A DNA stretch of 64,000 nucleotides from Owenia fusiformis. Taxonomy: Eukaryota > Annelida > Polychaeta > Sabellida > Oweniidae. Within the stretch, counting starts at the first letter, position 1; every line of letters starts with the position of its first letter. The translations under genes and the position numbers were made by a program. The notes beneath the pieces were generated by a model. It was not told the DNA's origin, did no database searches, and saw only the letters and a list, made by a program, of their open reading frames with translations. Shown one piece after another: positions 11,018-20,822 of this stretch. The DNA lies in contig CAIIXF020000003.1 in assembly GCA_903813345.2 (NCBI GenBank), positions 1,642,109-1,706,108 of the forward strand, in the 5' to 3' direction.

Positions 11018-12438
11018 GTGCACACTCTACATATTATGCTTATTTTAAAATATTTCCACACCTAAAAGTGTTAACACTCCTTTATTTGGCAACCTTTATT
11101 AAAACAAAATGCGCATTTTTAAAAGGTCTCAAAATCAAGTGGCGCATTGTCAATGTAAATCTGATCTATTATTTTTCCGATAATTATTTTTCAGTCATGC
11201 TTATATGCTGACAAAACTCTATTTGGAAAAATGCATCAAGAGTCAAATGTAACATTGTTATATTATAATAATAACAAATACATATTTTCAGATATTATTA
11301 GTTTCAGATATTATATTATTGTTACTTATGGATAAATCAACTTAAAAAAATATTTTTTTTTTGATATTTATGTCATATACGTTCTGTGACCCATCATGCT
11401 AATATTAATACCTTAATATGATACATACTTAATATACCATTGGAAAGAATATCCTAGTCTAGATGAACTTTGAAATACATTTTATATTATGTCTTTACTA
11501 GTTACCGAATTTTAATTGCATCCTAATGATAAAAATTATTTATATTTAATTTTCATTCCTTCCAAAGTATTCAAGATACAGGTTCAGACTAGTCTTTAAG
11601 TCTTCAAAAACCTACAACATATCAACACCATTGGGTTTTGTAAATTTCCTTTTAAAGGAGACAAGGTAAACAGCATTGGTTTATGTATTAAATGTTTAAC
11701 GGGTGGACATACAGAATGACCAAAAATAAATAAAACCCATAACAGAGTTAATAAAATCTTAAATAATAGCCATACGCCTTTTATTTTTCCTTCATATGAA
11801 CCTGAGATAAAAGCCAAGTTCTGAAATTGCTACTTCTCTTTTTGACTAGTCTGTTAATTTATAACTGATTTCATGTGTCCTGCATTGTAAAAACATCTCA
11901 CTGTAAAGAGTTGTGCCATGAGATAATTTTGTATTAAAAATTGGCAAAAATTTTGGTGAGTAAATGAAATGCAAGCAATTTTCAAACAACTGCTTGTTTT
12001 AGTTCGTTATAGGGTTTCTTTATTAATTTTATTTGCAAAAAAGCATGCATGCGACATCAATAAATAATGTTTAATGTATAAACCATGCATTTAAGAATGT
12101 AAGAGCTGCCCTGGTCTAATTGAACAAAGCTCCCTTGTTCTCAAGGTATCAGCGTATGAAATTTAAATATTTGAATTTGAATATTTGTGAGAGAAAAGGA
12201 TTGAGACAATTACCGTATTAAGAAATTTAGATTGTCATGTGCAGAACTAAATTATCACCAAAAAGATGAGTGACACTTGTACTTTCCCTCTATTATCACA
12301 ATATATTAGGAGTTCAGGTAGATCTAGTCGAATTTGGTCCTGGTTTCAAGCCAAGTATAGACTCTAATTCCTAATGGTAAAATAAATTGATATAAGCTTA
12401 CTTGCATTTATTATATAATACACCTATATTTGTTTCAG
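11018..12438. other. Non-coding stretch
   Basis: The sequence is AT-rich with no supported gene. At about 12085-12190 'agagctgccctggtctaatt' is followed by a 'ttgaatttgaatatttg' short-repeat tail, which may be a truncated LINE 3' end. The minus-strand frame at 11596-11817 shows no motif. Confidence 0.35.
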
Positions 12439-12691
12439 TTCCTCAAGCCAGGAGACCTCTGCCATCGGAGGAGTTTGATTTTCAAAAGTATGTGGTGGAA
12501 AAACTTGGGGAACTCACCTCGGATAAGACTGCTGAAAAGGAAGCCGTATCTCAGCTAAGCGAAAAAATGGAGGACAATAACAAGAAATTAGTGGACAGAA
12601 TTGAGGCGCTTGAAAAAAGATGGAACAACGCGAAGACCTGAAAGCTTTGCCACAAAATAGGAGGAAGATAATCGTGACTCAAAAGATTGCT
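12439..12691 (+). pseudogene. Coiled-coil exon with internal frameshift
   Basis: A good acceptor (tatatttgtttcag) ends at 12438. The frame then reads PQARRPLPSEEFDFQKYVV and EKLGELTSDKTAEKEAVSQL, with heptad-like spacing continuing as SEKMEDNNKKLVDRIEALEK, and stops at 12639-12641. After an A6 run a second frame (MEQREDLKALPQNRRKIIVT) continues up to a consensus donor, GTAAGT, at 12692. The clean acceptor and donor with a frame break in a homopolymer suggest a decayed coiled-coil exon. A sequencing slip in the A run is the alternative. No named family is recognised. Confidence 0.4.
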
Positions 12692-12717
12692 GTAAGTAAT
12701 TCACTAAATATTCTGTA

Positions 12718-13160
12718 CAGGGTGTCAATATAATGTCTTTCCAATTTACAAATGCAGAAAGTATACCTCTAAAACTGTTAATATTTAGTTAAAGGGAACT
12801 TTCTACAACACCCACCATGCAATCTGACCCAAACTAAAAAACAGCAACTCTACGGAGTAGCAAATCCCACCGAACGGCAGTTGAGTTACCAAAGATTACG
12901 AAAATGAAAAATGGCAGCCATTCTGAAGATCAGAAAGAATAAATATGTTTTGGAAAGTTGTGACGTAAACAAACTTGCCCCGCCTTTTTGTTGTTTCGGT
13001 TGCTATAGCAACCACAACTCTGGCCAATCAAATAGAAGACGCTTTAAATTCAAAGAATAAAGGTAAAAAGGTTTGGGCTACAAACTCTGAAAATTTCATC
13101 AAGATTGGTGCAATATTAAGAAAGTTACAATATCTTTCACCTTATTTATTGAACACCCTG
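12718..13160 (+). mobile_element. Mariner-type MITE (443 bp) with foreign insert
   Basis: The element starts CAGGGTGTCAATA and ends in the inverted ACACCCTG, with TA on both sides (12716-12717 and 13161-13162), as for Tc1/mariner insertions. Its right 230 bp are nearly identical to both arms of the mariner fold-back at 43299-44337. The left part differs and contains, at about 12834-12925, a fragment of another repeat ('cagcaactctacggagtagc' and 'aaaaatggcagccatt') that also starts the composite element at 30.03 kb. It lies 26 bp downstream of the donor at 12692. Confidence 0.6.
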
Positions 13161-13382
13161 TATATCTAATTCTGCCTTTAAACTTTGTCTGGGGCCTTTA
13201 AAGAATTGGTGTGCGAGAAAAAATATTACCCACATAATATTAAACATCACAAACTTCAAAGGAAACACCTAGCTTATTAAACTTACAGTAAATCTTGACT
13301 AAGTGAACATATCTCTCAAGGCCCTGCTTCTAACATGAGCTCATTGCTCACGATGTTAGCAGGGCCTGGACAGTCCCCGTGA
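13161..13382. other. Spacer with short inverted repeat
   Basis: At 13320-13370, 'ggccctgcttctaacatgag' faces 'cgatgttagcagggcctgg', giving a small hairpin-capable inverted repeat just before the LINE relic. No gene was seen. Confidence 0.35.
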
Positions 13383-14021
13383 ACAATTTACAATGCTTTC
13401 ATTATGCCACATTTTGATTACTGTGATATAATTTACGGTAAAGCTTCAAATTTTAAACTTCAGTGTTTAGATAGATTGCACTACAGAGCAGCATGTTTGG
13501 TTTCTGGTGTTATACACGGGTCAAACACTGCTTCTGTTCTAAGTTCCTTAAACTGGAAATCCCTATCAACTAGAAGAGATGAGCATTATAAAATGTTTAT
13601 GTTTAAATGTAGGTACAATTCTTATCCACCTTTCATTTGTGAATTACTTCAAACCTATGAAAATACTCAGGCTAGGCAACTGAGAGATACAAGACATTAC
13701 TTAATTCCTACAAAAGCTAGCAACTCATTCCGGAGGTAAGCTATTTTGAATGGAATAAGAATATGGAACAATTTACACCTTGACACGAGAAGAGGTCAAC
13801 CGATATCACACTTCAAAAGATTAGTAAGAGATTACAGGAGCCCTGTCTCCATGCTACCCACTACCAAAATGGTAAACGAAATGCCTAGAAATGTTGAATC
13901 TGCTTTTAACAACTGTTTTGCATTTTCTTGTGACTTTCCAAAAATTGAATCTTTGAAGTTACCTACAAATGAATTAAAAACATTTTTCTCATGTTGCAAA
14001 TCCTTGACTGCTATTGGTTAA
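13383..14021 (+). pseudogene. LINE reverse-transcriptase C-terminal relic
   Basis: In one frame the sequence reads IMPHFDYCDIIYG, then LDRLHYRAACLVSG, LSSLNWKSLSTRRDEHY and, after one in-frame TAA at 13737-13739, GIRIWNNLHL and PISHFKRLVRDYR. This is the typical region downstream of the RT domain in non-LTR elements: 'PHLDYC', 'LQ-LQ-RAAR-', 'L-WL-L--RR', 'WN-LP--I' and 'FK--L'. The RT core (YADD region) is missing, so the copy is 5'-truncated. The last 55 residues (MLPTTKMVNEMPRNVESAF onward) are unusual for a LINE tail and unexplained. A CR1/Jockey-type origin is likely. Confidence 0.65.
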
Positions 14022-14050
14022 AATTGTTTTGGTCAAGTGAATGGACACAG

Positions 14051-14058
14051 TATAAAAG
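14051..14058 (+). promoter_or_regulatory. TATA box of the kinase-like exon
   Basis: The consensus TATAAAAG lies 79 bp upstream of the ATG at 14130, a spacing that allows a transcription start near 14080. It begins 30 bp after the LINE relic ends. Confidence 0.4.
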
Positions 14059-14129
14059 AGTTCTGATGTAAGAAACAGCATGATTTGAAAAGTTCTATCA
14101 CACGTCAACTTACTCATTTCTAAACTACA

Positions 14130-14213
14130 ATGGCAGAGATGCTTGGCTATGGAGCCCATGGTCAGGTGGAGAGGTCCGGAGACCTTGCAATAAAGTACAC
14201 AACAATACCTGAG
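14130..14213 (+). CDS. First exon with a protein-kinase glycine loop
   Basis: The ATG at 14130 opens 28 codons that end exactly at a donor (GAG then GTATGT, phase 0). They read MAEMLGYGAHGQVERSGDLA and then IKYTTIPE. G-x-G-x-x-G-x-V followed by A-I-K matches the nucleotide-binding P-loop and the strand-3 lysine motif of protein kinases, with an unusually short linker between them. A TATA box lies 79 bp upstream. If real, this is the start of a small kinase whose HRD and DFG parts would be in later exons, which I do not find in the window. One motif pair in 28 residues is limited evidence, so chance cannot be excluded. Confidence 0.4.
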
Positions 14214-14748
14214 GTATGTGCACTCACAAAGCATCTTCTACACTCTATGTGCTCTCTGACGTAAAGGGGAGATTAATGCTGATTCTCCACTGTTTTGCCT
14301 GGTCTCATACCCCCATATGGGGAGGCCCTCGAGCAAGCAGAATGAATCTAACCCTTCCTAGGACACAACAATACATAGAGCGCATCTGACATGCATCTAC
14401 ACACACAAAAATCTGCTAACTTTATTTTTTATGTGAAAGTTTACAAAAATCAATTAATGAAATGAAAAAGATGCAAGTAGAAATAATCTTGATTTACGTC
14501 ATTAAAAACTCAAAATTCAAAGTGTTTATCAACTTTGAAAAATTAATTTTCTTTGAAATGTGACTTCTAGGTCGGGGAGATTCCCCTTAGACCCCATGTT
14601 ATAAAATCACAAAAAGTGAAATATCTTTTTTTGTGTTAGCCAGATAATGTTTTCTTTTAAAGAACATATTTTCATTTGTATAAATATCTGACACATAAGG
14701 GTTATATGAAAATTGATCCACTTAAACTGATGAATATTTGAGAAAAGT
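14214..14748. other. Intron or intergenic stretch
   Basis: This follows the donor of the kinase-like exon. It contains 'aggtcggggagattcccctt' near 14570 and a CT-rich stretch near 14280-14360. No second kinase exon is recognised. Confidence 0.3.
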
Positions 14749-15392
14749 AAACTTTCTTATATACATGCCATGTTAATTGACTCAAATCAGCCACCTGGTG
14801 GTGGAACTGGTAACTACCTTCTCGCATCTGGGTAATTGCCCAGGGTATAGTATGTGATCCTTGACTTTTTGACGACAGGGTAGGTTTGAAATTCAAATTA
14901 ACTGTTTCCTGGAACATCTTGATTTCGATACGCCCTGCTAAGTTCACTGGGTTACAACATGTTGCAGAGGCACTGTGTCTCTGCAATAAAATGGCTGGTC
15001 CTTTGGTTTCGAACTTTTCTGTTTTATTCATTTACATGTATTGAACTCTCATGGTATGTATGTAGCATGGTCTCTAGATTTCAAAAGTGTAATCATTATT
15101 CACCTACCACTATCACAAAGCAAGATATGTACATGTTTAGGTTCTTGCTTCTGTTCAAATATCAAAGCATTACGTCAATTATAAAGTAGTTTAATTCGAT
15201 GAAAACAAAAAATATCGAAATCGACATTTTTTCGTCCGCCATCTTAGATGAGAAGGTAACGGCCGTTACCGCATCTTGATTCTGACCAGTGATTTTGAAT
15301 TACTTTGATGCGAGTAGGTAGTTACCAGTTTCACCACTAGGTGGCTGATTTGGGGTAAATAGCATGGCAGGTATAGCAGAAAGTTCCCTTTA
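14749..15392. mobile_element. Inverted-repeat element of about 640 bp
   Basis: The left arm at 14749-14850 contains 'aaatcagccacctggtggtg' and 'aactggtaactacc'. The right arm at 15290-15392 contains the reverse complement ('ggtagttaccagtt', 'caccactaggtggctgattt'). The arms are about 100 bp long and clearly homologous. The right end continues into 'agaaagttccctttaa', so a TTAA-type target is possible. The open frames inside (minus 14702-15031, plus 14959-15189) have no known motif. Confidence 0.55.
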
Positions 15393-15746
15393 ACTTGAAT
15401 ATTATCAATTCTAGTGGATACATTTTCATAGCTTCACTATGAATATTCAATATCAATATTCAATATTCACTTATATATTCACATCAATATTCACATATTA
15501 TGAGGCAAATAATAAAATAGTGACAAGTAAAAAAATTTAAAAAGCGACTAGGCAAAACTCAAGGGGGGTGCACCTGCACCATCTGCTCCCCCCTGGCTAC
15601 GGCCATGCCATTTTCGTGAGCGGGATTGGGAAGTGAATACGATTTTCATGAGCGGGATTGGGCGGGACAATATCAAAAATATTCCCGGGTGTTATTCACC
15701 GGGAAGTAATAGTATCATGGGATAAATAGAGTTAATTTAATGGGAG

Positions 15747-15896
15747 GGATGGAATATGAATTTTATTCCGAGGGAAAATATGGTATTGCCCAAGGAAAAT
15801 ATCATATTGATCGAGGGTGAAACCCCGAGCGTCAATATGATATTTTCCGAGACCAATATCATATATTTTCTCGAGGAAAAAATTCATATTCCATCA
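15747..15896. repeat. Near-perfect 150-bp palindrome (hairpin)
   Basis: The left arm (ggaatatgaattttattccg ... atatcatattgatcgaggg) and the right arm (ccccgagcgtcaatatgata ... aaaattcatattcc) are reverse complements over about 72 bp with only a few bases between them. The same palindrome sits in copy B (50926-51072). Such a tight foldback behaves as a hairpin MITE or a hairpin RNA source. Confidence 0.65.
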
Positions 15897-16104
15897 CGAC
15901 CATCATCAATAACCTATTTATTCCATAATAAATTCTGAAACTTGTTCATTTTCATGTTTGGTTTGTCATCATTCAATTATGATGATATAAAATGATAGAA
16001 TTTGATTCATCATTAAAACATAATCATTTTCAACTTTTATTAGTAACACGTTTTAAAACAGAACGAAAATTGTAAAAATCAAGAGAAATGCCCGGGAATA
16101 GTTC

Positions 16105-16180
16105 TGATACGGGATCCAATACGGGATCTGATACGGGATTTTGGCTGATAATGGGATCCAATACGGGATCTGATACGGGA
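16105..16180 (+). repeat. Short tandem 'gatacgggatccaatacgg' repeat
   Basis: Units of about 16-18 bp alternate 'gatacgggatc' and 'caatacgggatc'. Copy number and order differ from the paralogous place in copy B (51282-51366), showing local expansion or contraction. Confidence 0.6.
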
Positions 16181-16417
16181 TTTTTTGAATATCAATTCTA
16201 TTCCCTGTTTATTTGCATGGGAAAACATGTTATTATGGAATAATATACGCTACCCAGGAGTTGTATATCGTTCGCAAGAGCTGTATATGATGAGTGTTGG
16301 TTTTATATTATACAATGCTATTTTACATACAATAAAAACATACAATCATATAAAACACTTAGGGTGGGATAATTATATTTTATCATATTCTGCATGTTTA
16401 AGTCCTTTTATTTTCAG

Positions 16418-16591
16418 AAACGTAGATCTTTTGAGAATACGATAATCACACTTCAAGAAACTGAAGGCAGTCAAACATTGGATATAACAATGTACAGCAA
16501 ACGAGAAGACACTGTGCCCGAAGGTGTTTTGACAATTTCAAGTTTGGAAAACAAGGGTGGGTTAAAATCCACTCCTGGGACAACTATATCT
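16418..16591 (+). CDS. Orphan internal exon, unknown protein (copy A)
   Basis: The acceptor 'ccttttattttcag' and donor GTAAGT bracket exactly 174 bp, 58 codons, phase 0 at both ends. It reads KRRSFENTIITLQETEGSQT, LDITMYSKREDTVPEGVLTI, then a Gly/Ser/Thr-rich end. The same exon at 51604-51777 differs by one residue (T/A in the KRED-VPEG segment), so the sequence is conserved between the two blocks. No domain is recognised. No following exon is recognised in this copy. Confidence 0.4.
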
Positions 16592-16655
16592 GTAAGTTTA
16601 TTTTTCTTCCATACTTCAGAATATGTATTGTATGTATTGTATTTATTATTTATTA

Positions 16656-17222
16656 TAGTGTCACGCCATATAAAATATTACATACTTAAACTATATTAAA
16701 AAACATTGGCCCTGCTGATGTCGGCATATGAGACACTTAAATGACAACAATTCAATTAATGAGTTAAGAATGTCCGACGTTCCATACAAATTTTAATTAC
16801 AGTCTTTGCTAAGGAGCGTTGCAACAATTCACAATTCATAAGTAATAAAAGTTATTCCCTATTAGCAATCTGGCCTTATGCAAAAGCTCTCTCCTCTCAG
16901 GCTCATAAAGATGACATTCTATAACAAAATGTATTTGTTTCCACGGCATTGCCACAGGGACATAGTCGCTCATTAAATGGAATGTTGGCGTATCTCCCAG
17001 TCTCTAATTTGAGTGGCAACGTGGCTAAATATGTTTAATATAACATGTGGCTCTTAACCTATTTGATATTCAACTCTCTTGCCACAGACGGAGAGAGAAC
17101 TGATTTTCAACAACATTGATGAAATTCAATATAAATAGGGCATTGAAAGATGTTAAATTGGGGTTCATCTATACAAAACTTGCTTCTATGAAGACTATTA
17201 AGCTACCTTAATACAATCAACC
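16656..17222. other. Non-coding stretch, no gene seen
   Basis: This lies between the duplicated block and the exonuclease-like relic. No open frame with motif or splice support was found. Confidence 0.35.
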
Positions 17223-17680
17223 TTAGTCCAGCAGTTGACCAGTGGCAAATATGAGGAGCACAATGCACTCTAGGACTGCCATGCCCTTCAAGTTTTGGGG
17301 CTCAAACAAGGCTGGATTAGTCAAAACCGTGTTAGTGCTATTGCCAATATCAAGGCCAATCCCAGTACTTTTTCAAGAATGGTCACAGGTAAAGTCATTT
17401 CTTCTTCAATTGCTGATAAGATCAGTAGGAAAGGTCTAAAAAAATCTCAGCTCAATGGTGTCATGTCAGTTTTATCAGAAATTGTTGATGCTAAAGATCG
17501 AATTGTCTTCATTAAGTACAGACTACAAGTTGACCTACCCAATGGCAAATCTGGAAGGCTGCATTTTTATTACTATTTTATAGCAATTAAAAATTGGTAT
17601 CATATCACAAAATTTGCTACTAATGTGATAAAAACCAACACTCTTTTTGTACATGTAGATAATGGAAGACCAATGTGAAA
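17223..17680 (+). pseudogene. DEDDh exonuclease-like relic
   Basis: The frame from 17223 reads SGKYEEHNAL, an in-frame TAG at 17271-17273, then DCHALQVLGLKQ. With the stop read through this is H-N-A-L-x-D-x-x-A-L-Q, the Exo III motif (HxxxxD) of DEDDh exonuclease-like domains, as in PML-type and many uncharacterised invertebrate proteins. The C-terminal flank (NPSTFSRMVTGKVISSSIAD, KISRKGLKKSQL) fits that group's helical tail from memory. Exo I and II are not seen upstream. After about 17540 the frame becomes low-complexity and probably intronic. The stop makes this a pseudogene or a selenocysteine-free misread. Confidence 0.45.
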
Positions 17681-18015
17681 TGAAGAAGAAGCTGCCATAA
17701 TTAAAGGACAACATTAAAGAACTCATCCATGGAAATGCAAGGAAGACAGATGAAGAACATAAAGCCATATTCACTGCTGTTCACAATTACATAAGAGTTA
17801 CAAAAATATTCTCAAACAACTAGTTTCTTCCTTTCACTCATTTCTTCCCAAGCCTCCCATCCTGCACAAATAAATAAAACTGTAACAATTCTCTAAGACA
17901 ACCAAAGGAGAGAACTTAGAATAGACGAAAGCCATCAAGAAAGAATATTTTAAGAATTGTGCATTCCCCCTATAGTTTCTACTATATAGCGATTATATCA
18001 TTGTATATTTTTTAG
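17681..18015. other. Spacer, no gene seen
   Basis: A-rich sequence with 'gaagaagaagctgccataat' and no long frame. It ends in the weak acceptor ttgtatattttttag. Confidence 0.3.
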
Positions 18016-18252
18016 ATGGTATTATGCCTCCAATGTTTCCTAGAGCCATGTGGGGCAGATGTTGGGATGAGCCAGACGTGGTTTGGGCCTGGCTATATTC
18101 CGTGTGAGAGGAATAGGAGAGTAAGGAAGAAAATTTACAAGAGGTTCTGGTCTCTCCTCAAAAACCTAGAAGCTTGGGATCACCCATCCTACTTGGAAAA
18201 GAAGGAGATGGCCCCTGGGCATGGAAGAATGGTCTTGAATCGTGAATTTTAG
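18016..18252 (+). CDS. Unrecognised open frame after an acceptor
   Basis: The ATG directly follows a pyrimidine-rich AG. The frame runs 78 residues (MVLCLQCFLEPCGADVGMSQ ... LLKNLEAWDHPSYLEKKEMA) to a stop. A second frame over the same bases also looks protein-like at its start (GIMPPMFPRAMWGRCWDEPD), so one of them is chance. It is followed at once by the repeat shared with 48.76 kb. I recognise neither frame. Confidence 0.2.
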   Translation: MVLCLQCFLEPCGADVGMSQTWFGPGYIPCERNRRVRKKIYKRFWSLLKNLEAWDHPSYLEKKEMAPGHGRMVLNREF

Positions 18253-18272
18253 TGTCAAAGCTATACAATAAT

Positions 18273-18505
18273 GATAAATCTAAATGATATAGCAAGGGAG
18301 GCTGATGTCAATAGAGCTCAGTAAAACTGTAGCTACATGATGCCTTTTTTCTTCAGTCATTCTTATTGCTCAAAGTACTTTATAGAAAATATTATATTCC
18401 CCATACAAAACACATCTTGCCCTCTTTTACGTCTAAAATAGGGCAACTTTGCCAGTGAAAAGGAGGACATGGCAAAAATGTTGAACAGGACCTTGTGCAA
18501 TTGAT
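18273..18505 (+). repeat. Duplicated segment, DUF6589-like copy 1 (decayed)
   Basis: About 230 bp from 'aaatctaaatgatatagcaa' to 'ggaccttgtgcaa' match 48755-48988. In the 49-kb copy the end encodes a fragment resembling the DUF6589 C-terminal region. Here an indel ('gaaaaggaggacatgg' instead of 'gaaaaaggacatgg') breaks the frame and the sequence diverges soon after. Confidence 0.6.
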
Positions 18506-19291
18506 AGAAATAAAAAAGATTGAAGGGGCTGAAGACAAAGCGTGGGTGTAAGCCAGTAGTAGATTGGGTGGACCATAATAGCACATCTATACTTCATAGC
18601 GATTAATTCAGGGGGTGATAGGAAACTAGTAGAGAGGAAATGGGTCAAATGCATGAACCACATCACAAACGATCACGATCATATTGATTGGATGAAACTT
18701 CATGAGATATTTTATATTTTTGAATTTTTGTCAATTTTCTCTGAAATTGCCCAAACAATGTGGGAATAAGCAACACATCACAATTTTGTCTTTCGTTCAT
18801 AATAGAATACACTAAGCATTACATGCACTACTTTGATACCATAATTTAAGTAAAGTATATATTTTATTGCCTATAATTAACAATAATGCCACCATACAAA
18901 CAGTTAAAGATTATAGGTAATACTAAAATAGCTTCAAACACCCATACAGCTTACTTGAGCAAAAGCTCATATGGATGGATTAGATTTGCAGGGTTTCATG
19001 CCTAGAGATTCGATTTCTGACTTAACCTCTTAAAATATAGTTAAGTAATAAGATATTGACTTACAAAGGTGATTTTGGATAATATTATTGTATCAATTGG
19101 ATGACATCACTTTTTCTACACATGTTAAAATACGATCCCAATTGCAGAATTGTCGATCTTTCTGCAAAGTCTGATTTTCCCAGTATGCATCTCGCTGCAC
19201 ACACGTAGATGTTTACTATTTCCCATGATGCAGCGGTGTGGTGGATCGCAGTAAGTTCAAACACTTTTTAACCTCATTGGTAGGATACAAA
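18506..19291. other. Non-coding stretch; putative 5' region of next gene
   Basis: Mostly AT-rich. The last 150 bp (19140-19290) have higher GC ('tgcatctcgctgcacacacg', 'gcagcggtgtggtggatcg') and lead directly into an ATG in a GCGGC context, as expected for a promoter/5'UTR. No TATA box is seen. Confidence 0.3.
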
Positions 19292-19497
19292 ATGGCGGCT
19301 AATAATACTTTGTTTATAATTTGGAAGAAGAGATTCAACTTGCTGAGTTAGTATTAGAAAAATTTGATCTTTTATTTGGAAAATTCAGTGCTAATACATC
19401 CAAAACATCTAAACAGCAGTCTTGGGAAGAAATCATCCAAAGGGTGAATATGTTAGGATACCCTCCAAAGAAAACCACAGCATCACTCCAAACTTAG
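19292..19497 (+). pseudogene. Myb/SANT-like DNA-binding domain, frameshifted
   Basis: The ATG at 19292 (MAANNTLF) is followed, after a one-base shift near 19318, by LEEEIQLAELVLEKFDLLFG, KFSANTSKTSKQQSWEEII and QRVNMLGYPPKKTTASLQT up to a TAG. The order of an acidic helix, 'L-GKFS----T...K---W--I---VN--G' and a basic RT-rich end matches Myb/SANT-like domains of MSANTD proteins and the accessory protein of PIF/Harbinger transposons. Those domains bind DNA. The single-base shift and the early stop point to a relic, or to a shifted start codon if the ATG frame is not used. Confidence 0.5.
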
Positions 19498-19610
19498 TAT
19501 TTATAACAATATTCAAAAAATGAATAATGATCTAAATGAATAAATAACAAATGAATAAAATATAAATAAATAAAGAATGATGATATAAATAACTTCAACA
19601 ATGCCAATGA
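19498..19610. repeat. AAAT-rich simple repeat
   Basis: The sequence has repeated 'aatgaataaa' and 'ataaataaataaa' units of low complexity. Confidence 0.5.
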
Positions 19611-19854
19611 TTGTATAAATTGAGAACACATTTCATATTCAAAGTAGTTTGTCCAGACTTTGTATGTATAACCTATCTTTTCTATCAACTGAAATATTCT
19701 TTACTATTTACAAAAAGTAGAATGTTCAAATCATGCAACAAAAAATGTCAGAACCAGGCTAAAAGGATATATCACCAAATTATTACACAGAGACACATTT
19801 TTGGACACCATAGTTTGTGTGATTTGGCCTGGTGCGAATCAAAATAATGTAAGG

Positions 19855-20015
19855 AGAAATTTGTAAAAAATGGATTGGTAAAACATGTTTTCTCTGTAAT
19901 GAAGCAGCCTGAGGTGTCAAAAATAGCCGAACGTGGCTAAGAAAATTTGGAAAAAATGTCAGGTTGTTTCATGCAAATGTTTTAGCTGAAATTGAAGCTG
20001 AAGACCTAGAATCTC
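19855..20015 (+). repeat. Dispersed repeat, copy 1
   Basis: 'aatggattggtaaaacatgt' ... 'gaaattgaagctgaagacct' recurs at 21345-21490. In the second copy the frame is open (GLVKHVYSVMKQVEVSKIAQ), while here it has a stop after EVSKIAERG. The pair brackets the YqaJ-like fragment, so both may come from the same decayed coding unit. Confidence 0.5.
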
Positions 20016-20169
20016 TCATTCGTTCAAACCGTCATTCATTAGTTGGTGTGTACATCTGTTCTTCATTCTTAAGAACAGTATTTGAGGTTGAATAATGTTT
20101 TGAAACACTTTTACAGATGTGACTGAAAGACCAAACTACCATATTTGCATCCTCCTTAGCAGGTGTCCA

Positions 20170-20363
20170 GAATCCGTACCTCCTTCTTCCCCCCTGCTAT
20201 AAGCAAATAGCATTTCCCCGATTGAGAACTCACAATTTGATTGGCTGTCTCAACACTGCGACAGCAATCATGTATACGTCATCGGCGCATAATTAGATCA
20301 CATGATTCAGTTTAATCGAGCGCGTCCAACTTGGTTATAGCAGGGGGTAAAAAGAAAGAAGAT
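20170..20363. mobile_element. Small MITE with inverted ends
   Basis: 'cttcttcccccctgctataa' near 20182 faces 'ttatagcagggggtaaaaag' near 20334-20353. The interior is GC-richer and contains 'atgtatacgtcatcggcgca'. It is about 190 bp long and non-coding, and it interrupts the region around the YqaJ-like fragment. No clear target duplication was resolved. Confidence 0.45.
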
Positions 20364-20555
20364 ATTCTGAATTTTGAAGCCCTGTGATCGGAGGATGCCA
20401 TATTTGTTGCAAGCAGACTTTGTTTGGTATAATACGTGTCTCTCTAGGATTTCTTTCAAATGGGTACAAGTGTGTAATGTTATGAATTATACAAATATTG
20501 CATACTTTTTAACTGCATACGTTTGCAGTTGTTTTATGGTTTCATTGAATAATAG

Positions 20556-20822
20556 GTCCATGTTACTGATGAACAGGCTGCCCTTATAGAAAAGCATACT
20601 CACAACCAGAGTTCTTCTCAGTTATGGCGGAATGAAAGACTTAAGTGGATAACAGCATCAAACTTTTGGCGCATTATTAAGCTGCGACAGAGAACTCCTG
20701 TGCAGAATATTGTTGAGAGTTTACTCTACCCATCAGAGATTTCAACGAAGGCAATGCGCTATGGTTTGTCACAGGAGAAGCCAATCATAGTTGAGTATTT
20801 TTGTTTGCAGGAGAAAAGATGA
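20556..20822 (+). pseudogene. YqaJ-type (lambda exonuclease-like) domain fragment
   Basis: The frame reads SSSQLWRNERLKWITASNFW, then RIIKLRQRTPVQNIVESLLY, PSEISTKAMRYGLSQEKPII and VEYF before a stop. The order 'W---R---ITASNF--I' followed by 'K-A--YG---E--A---Y' is the conserved start of YqaJ viral-recombinase nucleases, which are frequent in uncharacterised, transposon-associated invertebrate proteins. The catalytic aspartate/E-x-K half is absent, and a G in 'TASNFG' is replaced by W. It is an N-terminal fragment without a start codon. The SAP-containing relic at 60.07 kb probably belongs to the same protein class. Confidence 0.5.

Larger units (their letters stand above)
14951..16655 (+). 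repeat. 1.7-kb duplicated block, copy A
   Basis: The block from 'gttacaacatgttgcagagg' to 'tttattatagtgtca' is nearly identical to 50155-51838. Differences are single bases, a roughly 26-bp indel in the 'aatattcaatat' stretch and one changed copy of a short 'gatacgggat' repeat. Copy A starts inside the inverted-repeat element (14749-15392), which continues to the left here but not in copy B. It contains the palindrome at 15747-15896 and the exon at 16418-16591. Confidence 0.85.
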
